The notes under the pieces: model-generated
Database searches by the model: none
Told to the model about the DNA's origin: nothing
The model's input: only the letters and a program-made list of their open reading frames with translations
Translations under genes and position numbers: made by a program
NCBI GenBank assembly: GCA_002083395.1
Contig: LWDH01000026.1
Coordinates: 1 to 10,210, forward strand
Reading direction: 5' to 3'
Source: Proteobacteria bacterium SG_bin4
GTDB taxonomy: Bacteria > Pseudomonadota > Gammaproteobacteria > Burkholderiales > Nitrosomonadaceae
Length of the DNA: 10,210 bases
Shown: positions 1 through 6,864 of the stretch, piece by piece
Layout: the number at the start of each line of letters is the position of its first letter
Numbering within the stretch: the first letter of the stretch is position 1

Positions 1-84
1 ATGAGCATTTTGAGCTTGTTTTTAACACCGTAGCAGCAACGCAGATAGTTTTTCAACGGCCTGCGAGAGTGCTCCTCCGAAAAA

Positions 85-1344
85 CTAATCCCGGATCTTC
101 AACTGAAACCGAGGCGGCCGCTGCTGCGCCGATGACGACAAGCGATTGAGTCCCAGTATGGTGACGCGGTGTGCGCTGTTAAAACTGGGGGCGCCGTCCT
201 GGTCGCGCAGAATGGACGATACTTTGTACTCCAGCCGGTGCGAACGCGGGTCGAAGCGGATATCGTGAATCCAGATACCGACGCGTTGCAGTCTTTGCTG
301 CTCGCATTCATTGGTGAGATCCCAGCCGGTCAGCATCGGGATGGCGTAGTCGAAGGGTAATTCGTCGATTTGAAAGGTTTGGGTGCGGACCACGCCGTCG
401 ACGCTTTTGCGGCAAGTGTCGGCTTTACCGCTGCGGGGATTGAGCGCCAGGAAATCGGCGCGCACTTTGATGCTGCGTCCGTGTATTAAAGCCGCGCGGG
501 TTTTGATGCGATGGGTGCGGATATCGTTGTCCTTGAATATCGTTTGTGTGGCCCAATTCGGACTGCCGGATTGATTCGGCGTAGCGCTAGTTTGCGATAG
601 ATTGTAAGACATTTGCAGCAATGGATAATCGACGCGATCGCTCCATTTGCAAAGTGACCAGCGCCATTCGCATTCGAAACTGTCGGCAAATTGAAAATCG
701 AAACCGCGCGGAATGATGGCTAGCGCATCGTATCGCCGCACCGTACCTTTGTGACCGCTATTTTCCAATGTGGCCACCGCGCCTTGTTTTTTATCCTGCA
801 GCAGCGTCGCTTCGGTCCCGGCGTAATCTTCGTCGATTACCGCATCGACTTCGACCGCACGATATCCGAACGCGGTAAAAAATACGCAAAATTCAAAGCC
901 ATCGTTGCGGTTTTGATCTTCCAGCTTACCTTGCGCTTCGAATACCAGAAAGGTCGATCCGGTATTTTTCACCAGCTTGCTGCGGGTAATCTCAGCGCGT
1001 AGCGAATTGACTTCGCGATCCTGTTTCAAATAGCGTAAATCCCAGCCATTGAGCACGACCGTGCCGCTATCGACATAACCGGGCATTTCGAGCCATTGGG
1101 TGATGACTGCCGCCTCCACGCCGTTATCGCGTTGCATGCACTTGCTGCCCTCCAGCATGATGAACTTACCGTGATCTTCAAAAACGGTTTTACCTTCCGC
1201 TTTGAAAGTCAGTTGCTCGAAGGGTGTCGGTGCCGCTGCATTGCTCGCCGCAGCAAGCGCTTTCTTATCCGGCGCTTTACTGGCGCAAGCGCAAAGCAAC
1301 AGCAGGATTAACAGCGCTAAAGTCGTATGGAGACAGCGAATCAT
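85..1344 (-). CDS. Predicted lipoprotein of unknown function with internally duplicated module
   Basis: This 419-aa protein was not recognised as a named family. It opens with a short basic start and a hydrophobic stretch (residues 9-19) ending in a lipobox, Leu17-Cys18-Ala19-Cys20, so Cys20 is the likely lipidated residue and the mature protein should sit on the periplasmic side of a membrane. An Ala/Pro-rich linker follows to about residue 42. Two segments, about 69-161 and 311-400, resemble each other: each has a Cys near its start, then Gly-Val, a Leu/Met-Pro, the identical tetrad GWDL (100-103 and 340-343), an Ile 16 residues on from the Leu-Asp pair, and an L-x-D-Q motif before a Phe and a Gly. 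The first and last thirds thus look like copies of one beta-rich module, with a Trp/Cys-containing centre (223-236). The ATG at 1344 is preceded by a good GAGGG ribosome binding site. The gene diverges from the Slp gene. A carbohydrate- or ligand-binding role is conceivable but unsupported. Confidence 0.8.
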   Translation of the reverse strand: MIRCLHTTLALLILLLLCACASKAPDKKALAAASNAAAPTPFEQLTFKAEGKTVFEDHGKFIMLEGSKCMQRDNGVEAAVITQWLEMPGYVDSGTVVLNGWDLRYLKQDREVNSLRAEITRSKLVKNTGSTFLVFEAQGKLEDQNRNDGFEFCVFFTAFGYRAVEVDAVIDEDYAGTEATLLQDKKQGAVATLENSGHKGTVRRYDALAIIPRGFDFQFADSFECEWRWSLCKWSDRVDYPLLQMSYNLSQTSATPNQSGSPNWATQTIFKDNDIRTHRIKTRAALIHGRSIKVRADFLALNPRSGKADTCRKSVDGVVRTQTFQIDELPFDYAIPMLTGWDLTNECEQQRLQRVGIWIHDIRFDPRSHRLEYKVSSILRDQDGAPSFNSAHRVTILGLNRLSSSAQQRPPRFQLKIRD

Positions 1345-1387
1345 TGCTACCCTCTATGGTGAACGTCGCGATCATTTGTTGATGGAC

Positions 1388-1412
1388 CTGTCAATGATAA
1401 CGAATTTGACAG
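1388..1412. promoter_or_regulatory. Inverted repeat between divergent lipoprotein genes
   Basis: Perfect 7-bp arms CTGTCAA and TTGACAG are separated by 11 bp. Each arm contains a TTGACA hexamer pointing outward toward one of the two divergent genes. No convincing -10 hexamer lies 16-18 bp downstream of either one, so an operator or a non-sigma70 element is as likely as a pair of -35 boxes. It starts 44 bp upstream of the 419-aa lipoprotein start. Confidence 0.4.
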
Positions 1413-1536
1413 TTGGTTTGTATTCTACCATTCCGGCATGACAGCATGATCAGCCATTTGGCAAAGGATGCTGTGCAGACGCGAAAAATTCAGTTCATAC
1501 TGATAACCGGCTAATTTTAAGAATCCGGCCTTATTA

Positions 1537-1571
1537 AGCATGCAAGTTTACAAACATTATGCCTGCATGCT
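1537..1571. promoter_or_regulatory. Inverted repeat upstream of slp-like gene
   Basis: Perfect 8-bp arms AGCATGCA (1537-1544) and TGCATGCT (1564-1571) flank a 19-bp AT-rich centre, ending 60 bp before the Slp start codon. The arm core GCATGC is itself palindromic, so two identical dimer half-sites about 27 bp apart are equally possible. This looks like a regulator binding site for the slp-like gene. There is no T-tract to suggest a terminator. Confidence 0.35.
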
Positions 1572-1631
1572 CAGTTGAAATAGTAAATTGTGCCACCATT
1601 TAAGCATTATGGATTACTCTCGGGAGGCATC

Positions 1632-2162
1632 ATGAAAGTCTACTTTTTATTTCCCCTCTTATTGCTCAGTGCCTGCGCCGGTTTGCCGCCTTCCATCGCC
1701 AATGCACCGGCAACCGAGGTTTCCTATCAACAAGCAAGTCTTGATGCGAATAGCTTTAAAGATGTTCCGGTACGTTGGGGCGGTGTGATTCTCGATGTCG
1801 ATAATGAGGAGCATGACAGCTTACTGCAAATCGTATCGTATCCGCTCGATTATACAGGCCGCCCGCAGTTGCATAGAGCCGGCGAAGGCCGCTTTGTCGT
1901 AAAGAGCTCCGAGTTTCTCGATCCTGCGGTATATGCCAAAGACAAAGAGATTACGATTGCCGGTGTAATCACCGGTGATACCGAGTTGACAGTCGGCAAG
2001 AGAATCATCCGTGTTCCGCTGCTAACCGCTACAGCCGTTTACTTATGGCCGAAATTGACCAATTATAATTACTACAGCCCGTACTACGGTCCTTACCCCT
2101 ACTACCCCGGGTATTACCCGCTCTATCGCGGAGGATTTTATGGACCTTTTTTCCGGTGGTGA
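1632..2162 (+). CDS. Slp-family outer membrane lipoprotein
   Basis: A 176-aa lipoprotein precursor. Residues 1-14 form a signal peptide with the lipobox Leu12-Ser13-Ala14-Cys15. The body (about 28-145) has the Slp pattern: an early VRWGGVI segment, a D/E-rich turn, an IVSYPLD segment, GRF and the 'ITIAGVI' strand. E. coli Slp is a starvation- and acid-stress-induced outer-membrane lipoprotein; its biochemical function is not settled. The last roughly 30 residues are strikingly rich in Tyr, Pro and Gly and end in FFRW, as in many betaproteobacterial Slp homologues. The ATG at 1632 is chosen over an in-frame upstream codon at 1590 because it follows a strong GGGAGG site and starts directly with the signal peptide. 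Two inverted repeats upstream (1388-1412, 1537-1571) may regulate it. The family call is by motif recall. Confidence 0.85.
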   Translation: MKVYFLFPLLLLSACAGLPPSIANAPATEVSYQQASLDANSFKDVPVRWGGVILDVDNEEHDSLLQIVSYPLDYTGRPQLHRAGEGRFVVKSSEFLDPAVYAKDKEITIAGVITGDTELTVGKRIIRVPLLTATAVYLWPKLTNYNYYSPYYGPYPYYPGYYPLYRGGFYGPFFRW

Positions 2163-2181
2163 TCGATCACTGAAGGATCAC
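2159..2181. repeat. Palindrome at the slp stop codon
   Basis: GTGATCGATCAC is a perfect 12-bp palindrome (2159-2170) overlapping the TGA stop of the Slp gene; a third GATCAC copy follows at 2176-2181. Either arrangement could form a hairpin between the convergent Slp and diguanylate cyclase genes. There is no following T-run, so it is not a classical intrinsic terminator. Confidence 0.3.
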
Positions 2182-2189
2182 ATCCAAGG

Positions 2190-3272
2190 TTAAAAGAAAT
2201 CGATGGAACCGCTTTCCTGATTATTTTCGATGCAGCCGCTTTCAAGCAGTATTTCATGAAAATGAAGCTGGTTTTTGCCATTATGCTTAGCATAATAAAG
2301 CGCTTGATCGGCTCGTCCCAGAATCTCGGAGGCCAAATGGCACATTCCACTGATCAGGGTTGCTCCAATACTCACGGTAATCGTATTAATTTGCGGGAAA
2401 CGGTAAGTTTCAATTTGAGTGCGAAAGCGTTCTAATATGTGATAAGCATCGGCTTGGCTAGGCGCATGAAAAATCACCACGAATTCTTCTCCGCCAAAAC
2501 GAAACAATAAATCCTTAGATCTGAAATTCTGCTTCATCACATAGGAAAGCAGCAACAAAACTTCGTCCCCCATTACATGACCGAACTTATCGTTAATCGA
2601 TTTGAAATTATCAATATCGATAATGGCCAAGCAAAATTTATCCGTTCCGGTTTTCGGTCTCCTCCGGTTCCGCTTGCTGGTATCTCGATATCGCCCAAGC
2701 TCGGAATTCAAGATCAAGGAACTAATCTTGTTGATGTTCGCTTCGAATGTTTGGCGATTCAATAGACCGGTGAGTTTATCTTTCTGGCTCTCATCCAATA
2801 AACTGCGAAAGTTATGCGTGATGCTCAACAGACTGGTAATGATCAGCATTTCGCCTTCAGTGAGCATATGCGGTAGTTCGAAAGTGAGCATGCTTTCGAT
2901 TTTACTGGCTGCCAGCACCGGGTAAATCACCAGAAATTTTTCCGATTGCAAATGAATATAAGGCTTTTTTGTGGTTTCTACCCACAATTGCGCTGATCGG
3001 ATCTCATCCGGAATAATGATTTCTGAAGTATAAATTTCCTGGGATTCGGAAAGCTGGCGTTTGTTGCCGTCTTCAATCAACTCGGCTGAATAAGTCGATA
3101 ACCAGCACGTCTTGTTATCCGGATTCAGTTTATACATCGATATCTGATTGACTTTGAGGAGTTCAGCCAGCGTTTTTAGCAGGCTAAGCTCGAACAATTC
3201 AATGTCGCGAATCGTCGTTAAGGAGACTAAGCGGTTTAGCAGAGAAGGTGTACCGGCATCTTTATTTGTCAT
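2190..3272 (-). CDS. GGDEF-domain diguanylate cyclase
   Basis: A 360-aa soluble protein (from the ATG at 3272) predicted to make cyclic di-GMP from two GTP. Residues 1-150 form an alpha/beta region that looks GAF-like (sensor domain, inferred); no membrane segment is seen. The catalytic domain starts at DKLTGLLNR (165-173), continues with the metal/GTP motif IIDIDNFKSINDKFGH (about 217-232) and carries the active-site GGEEF at 260-264. The inhibitory I-site RSKD (251-254) sits five residues before it, as in feedback-controlled enzymes, so both sites look functional. Between NR and DID there is an unusually long basic insertion (RYRDTSKRNRRRPK, about 194-207). The frame is open further upstream to 3419, but that extension would begin upstream of the putative promoter at 3310-3337 and is not domain-like; the start at 3272 lacks a strong ribosome binding site, so the start is moderately sure. 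Confidence 0.9.
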   Translation of the reverse strand: MTNKDAGTPSLLNRLVSLTTIRDIELFELSLLKTLAELLKVNQISMYKLNPDNKTCWLSTYSAELIEDGNKRQLSESQEIYTSEIIIPDEIRSAQLWVETTKKPYIHLQSEKFLVIYPVLAASKIESMLTFELPHMLTEGEMLIITSLLSITHNFRSLLDESQKDKLTGLLNRQTFEANINKISSLILNSELGRYRDTSKRNRRRPKTGTDKFCLAIIDIDNFKSINDKFGHVMGDEVLLLLSYVMKQNFRSKDLLFRFGGEEFVVIFHAPSQADAYHILERFRTQIETYRFPQINTITVSIGATLISGMCHLASEILGRADQALYYAKHNGKNQLHFHEILLESGCIENNQESGSIDFF

Positions 3273-3309
3273 GAAAATGCTTAAAAATTGGCAAGACGAA
3301 CGTAAACAA

Positions 3310-3337
3310 ACGATAGTAATTTTACTTAAACGGTCAA
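3310..3337 (-). promoter_or_regulatory. Putative sigma70 promoter for the diguanylate cyclase
   Basis: On the minus strand, TTGACC (3337-3332) and TATCGT (3315-3310) are separated by 16 bp. This would start transcription about 30 nt before the chosen start codon at 3272. It matches the consensus only partly and was judged by eye. Confidence 0.35.
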
Positions 3338-3473
3338 ACTTCAAAATACATAATAGACCCGTGAATACCACCGTATAAAAAACTTGTTCGGGTAATCCAA
3401 TTCCGTGCTTAAAAATCACAATTTAGATAGTAGTACAATACTGACCGGCTATCATTCAGGAAAGGAATCGACT

Positions 3474-3776
3474 ATGTATGTAACAATTGTCTACGCATCC
3501 GTAAAACCGGACAAAGTGGAAGCTTTCAAGCAAGCATGTCGTGTCAATCACGAAAATTCCATTCGCGAACCGGGTAACCTCCGCTTCGATATCTTGCAAT
3601 CCGCCACCGATCCAACCAAATTTGTTTTTTACGAAGCCTACAAAACCCAACAAGATGCTGCAGCCCATAAAGAAACCACGCATTACCTTACCTGGCGGGA
3701 TACCGTCGCGGATTGGATGGCTGAACCGCGCCAAGGCGTGCCATACCAAGGCTTATTCCCGGAGATAACCAGCTGA
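3474..3776 (+). CDS. Antibiotic biosynthesis monooxygenase (ABM) domain protein, quinol monooxygenase/LsrG-like
   Basis: A 100-aa single-domain protein of the dimeric alpha/beta ABM fold (YgiN/LsrG type). Visible family features are the N-terminal strand VTIVYASVKPDKVEAF, the EPGNLRFDILQ strand, the DPTKFVFYEAY strand with its Tyr, the AAHKETTHY helix and the C-terminal WMAEPR. Members include quinol monooxygenases and the AI-2 processing enzyme LsrG, so the exact reaction cannot be read from sequence. The ATG at 3474 follows an AGGAAAGG site (3459-3466) and begins the fold directly; the open frame extends upstream to 3405, but without family similarity. A TACAAT hexamer at 3434-3439 is a possible -10 box, with no good -35. 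The stop overlaps the start of the dehydrogenase by one base (TGATG), which implies coupled translation and a shared pathway. Confidence 0.88.
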   Translation: MYVTIVYASVKPDKVEAFKQACRVNHENSIREPGNLRFDILQSATDPTKFVFYEAYKTQQDAAAHKETTHYLTWRDTVADWMAEPRQGVPYQGLFPEITS

Positions 3777-4960
3777 TGTTTAATTTCTCCGTCGCCCGGT
3801 TGCCCCGCATTGAATTCGGCAGTGGAACCGTCCGGAAATTACCGGATATCCTCTCCAGTTACGGCTCGCGCGTTTTGCTGGTGACCGGTGCGCGTTCATT
3901 CATCAATACCGACGGCTGGCATGTTTTACTCAGTGAATTGAAGCAACGCTCGGTTACCTGGCAACATTGCACGATTTCAGAGGAACCGTCCCCTGGATTA
4001 ATCGACGAATTGGTTAAGTCATTTGCCGATGATTCTTTTGACGCCGTTGCCGGTATCGGCGGCGGTAGTGCGCTGGATGCCGCAAAAGCCGTGGCGGGAT
4101 TACTGAAAATACAGCATTCTGTGATGGATTATCTGGAAGGTGTCGGCCCCGAATTAACCTACCAAGGCCCTGCCGTGCCGTTTATCGCCGTACCCACAAC
4201 GGCCGGCACCGGCAGTGAAGCGACAAAAAACACGGTACTCAGCGTACAAGGCGAGAATGGCTTCAAAAAATCATTCCGCCACGACAAGCTGGTGGCTGAA
4301 TACGCCATCGTCGATCCCGATTTGCTGGCCAGTTGCCCTCCCGGCGTAATTGCCGCCAACGGCATGGATGCAGTGACGCAACTGCTGGAATCGTATGTTT
4401 CCACTCGATCTAACGCTTTTACCGATGCACTTGCGGTCAGTGGCTTGCAGGCCGCGCGCGACGCGTTAATGCCGCTGTATCGCCAACAAGGCGAGCTGGC
4501 TCAACATCGCGAAAAAATGGCTTACGCCGCACTGCTCTCGGGTATCACTTTGGCGCAAGTCGGTCTTGGCTCGGTACACGGCTTAGCTTCTCCGCTCGGC
4601 GCTTTTTATCCGATTCCACACGGCGTGGTTTGCGGCACTTTGGTTGCAACCGCGACCCGGGTGAACATTGAAGCAATGCTCACACGAGAACCCAACCATC
4701 AAGCACTGGCAAAATATTTGCATGTGGCCGAGATTCTATGTGAGAAACGTTTCATTGATCCCGCTGCCGCTTTTAGTGCATTGACCGATAAACTTACACA
4801 ATGGACTGACGAACTGAATTTGCCGAGGCTTTCGCATTATGGCTTGCAAGCAGACAATCTTAGCAAAGTCATTGCCAACTGCCGTGGTAACAGCATGAAA
4901 ACCAACCCGATTGTGCTCGATGACCAGGAAATACATCGACTCTTGCTGGCGCGCTTATAA
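3776..4960 (+). CDS. Iron-containing-type (group III) alcohol dehydrogenase family protein
   Basis: A 394-aa NAD(P)-dependent dehydrogenase-fold protein. The N-terminal dinucleotide domain has RIEFGSGTV (11-19), a VLLVTGARS strand and the pyrophosphate-binding GIGGGS (93-98). The PTTAGTGSE motif (140-148) closes the nucleotide site. In the C-terminal helical domain the usual metal ligands Asp, His, His, His correspond to Asp198, Gln202, His268 and His282. The second ligand is therefore Gln, and the His four residues after His268 is Ser272. This pattern recurs, as I recall, in a large bacterial subfamily with GLGxVHG(F/L)A(G/S)PLG, so it is a subfamily trait rather than local damage, but metal identity and substrate are uncertain. 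Full length, with the typical C-terminal SMKTNP motif. It is the second gene of a coupled pair with the ABM protein; GGAG (3761-3764) lies 11 nt before its ATG. Confidence 0.9.
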   Translation: MFNFSVARLPRIEFGSGTVRKLPDILSSYGSRVLLVTGARSFINTDGWHVLLSELKQRSVTWQHCTISEEPSPGLIDELVKSFADDSFDAVAGIGGGSALDAAKAVAGLLKIQHSVMDYLEGVGPELTYQGPAVPFIAVPTTAGTGSEATKNTVLSVQGENGFKKSFRHDKLVAEYAIVDPDLLASCPPGVIAANGMDAVTQLLESYVSTRSNAFTDALAVSGLQAARDALMPLYRQQGELAQHREKMAYAALLSGITLAQVGLGSVHGLASPLGAFYPIPHGVVCGTLVATATRVNIEAMLTREPNHQALAKYLHVAEILCEKRFIDPAAAFSALTDKLTQWTDELNLPRLSHYGLQADNLSKVIANCRGNSMKTNPIVLDDQEIHRLLLARL

Positions 4961-5009
4961 AGCAAAGAAAGCTAATGCTAGAGCCGGTCGCAGGAGTTCA
5001 AAGGTGTTC

Positions 5010-5816
5010 TCAGGGATAAAACAACAGCAAGCGATAACCCAGCGCATTCAGCTCCGTGCTATCAAAATCCAGCCGTATTTCAATTTCCTGTTGCGCTGCA
5101 ATAAATAACCGCTGCTTATCCTCATCTTGCAAATAGTCATCCGCTGTGAAGATACGACTGGTTATGACACGTTGCTGCGCGTCGAGCAACACCAGATATA
5201 ATGCTGGAAAAGCTTGCGGGAACGGTGCGAAATTATGGATCGTCGCTCGCATGGTCGTTACTTCGGGCTGGCTTGCAGGGTTCTTTTGCAAATCGGACGA
5301 CTCGATGCCGATTTGCTGAATAGCTTGCGGATAAGTGACGGTACAGCCAAGCCATTGACAGAATTGTTCCAAATAGGGTCTGGAATTGGGTGCAAGGATG
5401 GTTAATTCCGTCCGGTAATGGTGCGCCATTTGCACTGATAGCAACAACAGTAGTATGACGTTTGCAATCCCCCATAGCGGCGATGAATGCTTAACCGGTT
5501 CTTCGTCGTCGAACAATCGACCGGACGATTCAGAAACATCCGCATTTCTTGCAGAAGCGGATACTGGATTGATAGCGATATTTGAATCCGGGTTAACATC
5601 ACCAACTTCAGTAACGGGATCAATGGAAACATCTGGTTGGGGCCGGACAGTCAGCGGATATTCAATGGTTGATTCGTGAGCGGTAATCAATGTAGCGAAA
5701 CCGTTAAATACCCGTTGGCATTGTCCACAGCGCACGTCGCCGCCATGTGCTTGCAGTTGTGCAGCATTGACGCGAAATGTAGTGCTGCAACTTGGACAGC
5801 AAGTTACCAATGCCAT
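5010..5816 (-). CDS. Zinc-ribbon and DUF3426 membrane protein
   Basis: A 268-aa protein. The N-terminus carries an MJ0042-type zinc ribbon with Cys7-x2-Cys10 and Cys30-x2-Cys33, followed by RVFNGFATL. An acidic, Ser/Pro-rich, probably disordered linker covers about 45-110. One transmembrane helix lies at about 114-130, and a C-terminal DUF3426 domain (about 135-268) follows, ending in YRLLLFYP. The zinc ribbon should be cytoplasmic and the C-terminal domain periplasmic (inferred). Function is unknown, although the gene commonly follows prmA in this lineage. The start at 5816 puts the zinc ribbon at the extreme N-terminus, as in homologues; upstream ribosome binding complementarity is weak. 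Confidence 0.88.
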   Translation of the reverse strand: MALVTCCPSCSTTFRVNAAQLQAHGGDVRCGQCQRVFNGFATLITAHESTIEYPLTVRPQPDVSIDPVTEVGDVNPDSNIAINPVSASARNADVSESSGRLFDDEEPVKHSSPLWGIANVILLLLLSVQMAHHYRTELTILAPNSRPYLEQFCQWLGCTVTYPQAIQQIGIESSDLQKNPASQPEVTTMRATIHNFAPFPQAFPALYLVLLDAQQRVITSRIFTADDYLQDEDKQRLFIAAQQEIEIRLDFDSTELNALGYRLLLFYP

Positions 5817-5855
5817 GTAAGACTCGCCATTTTGAACCGTTTGTTTTTTATGACC

Positions 5856-5876
5856 GGTTATTGCACCGCAATGACC
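5856..5876. repeat. Small hairpin between prmA and the zinc-ribbon gene
   Basis: GGTTATTGC and GCAATGACC flank a 3-nt loop; eight of nine pairs are Watson-Crick, the ninth is G/T on one strand. On the transcribed minus strand no T-run follows, so it is not an intrinsic terminator. It could be an RNA stability or processing hairpin, or chance. Confidence 0.25.
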
Positions 5877-5913
5877 ATTCGTGTAAATTCCACATTAAAA
5901 CAGAGCCATTATT

Positions 5914-6831
5914 TCATTTTTTTCTGCCGGATAACAGCACCCAGCCTTCATGCACTGACACTATACGCATATCAAACCATTGCTGATAAATTTGCTTGAC
6001 TTCCTCGGCTTGCTCTTGAAGTATTCCTGATAATACGATGTCGCCTCCGGAGCGAGTTGCGGCTGCGAGGATCGGCGCCAGCAGCTTCAATGGGTTTGTC
6101 AGGATATTCGCGATCACTACATCAACGGGATGATCCGGCAATGCCTCCGATCCGATCGCTTGTTGCGCGGTCATAAAGCGAAATCTTGCGAGATCGCATT
6201 GATTCCTCAATGCGTTATCCAGACTGGCTTTAATGGCTTGCGGATCGATATCGATACCGGTCACATGCGACGCTCCCAGTTTCAGCGCGGCAATAGCCAG
6301 TATTCCGGAGCCACAGCCATAATCGATCAGCGCGTCGCCGGTATTCAGATTCTGATCCAGCCAGCCAAGACATAATTGCGTGGTCGGATGGCTGCCGGTA
6401 CCAAAAGCCAGGCCGGGATCGAGAATCAGATTGATTGCGGCAGGATCCGGAGAAGTATGCCAAGTCGGAACAATCCATAGCCGCTGAGAAATTCGAATCG
6501 GATCAAATTGTGATTGCGTCAGACGCACCCAATCCTGTTCTTCGATTCGTTCCAGGTGATACTCGAGATCTTCGCCGGATGGCATGATAGCCGAGACATT
6601 ACGTAAAACTTCTGCAATATCCACCGATTGTTCGAACAGTGCCGAGACTTCGGCATTTTTCCAGATTTCACCGCTGGGTTCGCCCGGCTCGCCGAACAGC
6701 ATTTGTTCATCTTGCGTATCCACAGCGGCATCATGAATATCGACCGACAACGCCCCTTGTTCCAGCAGCGCATCGCTCAGCGCTTCGGCATGTTCATCAT
6801 CCGTTCTGATAATCAGCGTAATCCAGGACAT
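5914..6831 (-). CDS. prmA: Ribosomal protein L11 methyltransferase
   Basis: A 305-aa S-adenosylmethionine-dependent enzyme that trimethylates ribosomal protein L11 in the cytoplasm. The N-terminal substrate-binding domain starts SWITLIIRT and includes the EEQDWVR motif (98-104). A linker leads to LDPGLAFGTGSHPTT (137-151), diagnostic of PrmA. The SAM-binding glycine loop is YGCGSGILAI (171-180), with the acidic GIDIDP (192-197) ending strand 2, and the ANILTNPL motif (241-248) corresponds to the family's N-x3-NP site. Length is slightly above the roughly 293 aa of E. coli PrmA. The ATG at 6831 follows accC by 33 nt; the ribosome binding site is weak, so translation may depend partly on read-through from accC. 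Confidence 0.97.
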   Translation of the reverse strand: MSWITLIIRTDDEHAEALSDALLEQGALSVDIHDAAVDTQDEQMLFGEPGEPSGEIWKNAEVSALFEQSVDIAEVLRNVSAIMPSGEDLEYHLERIEEQDWVRLTQSQFDPIRISQRLWIVPTWHTSPDPAAINLILDPGLAFGTGSHPTTQLCLGWLDQNLNTGDALIDYGCGSGILAIAALKLGASHVTGIDIDPQAIKASLDNALRNQCDLARFRFMTAQQAIGSEALPDHPVDVVIANILTNPLKLLAPILAAATRSGGDIVLSGILQEQAEEVKQIYQQWFDMRIVSVHEGWVLLSGRKK

Positions 6832-6864
6832 GCGTTGTCGCGAATAACAATAAAAAAGGGCGTC

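Noticed and set aside
1389..1434. A pair of sigma70 promoters using the two TTGACA hexamers.
   Set aside because: The sequences 16-18 bp downstream (for example CATTCC on plus, TCGCGA on minus) are poor -10 boxes.
3273..3419. N-terminal extension of the diguanylate cyclase frame to 3419, with a hydrophobic stretch.
   Set aside because: It would start upstream of the putative promoter, has no domain-like sequence, and the ATG at 3272 gives a normal N-terminus.
4961..5009. Terminator between the convergent dehydrogenase and zinc-ribbon genes.
   Set aside because: No stem with a T-run could be found in the 49 bp.
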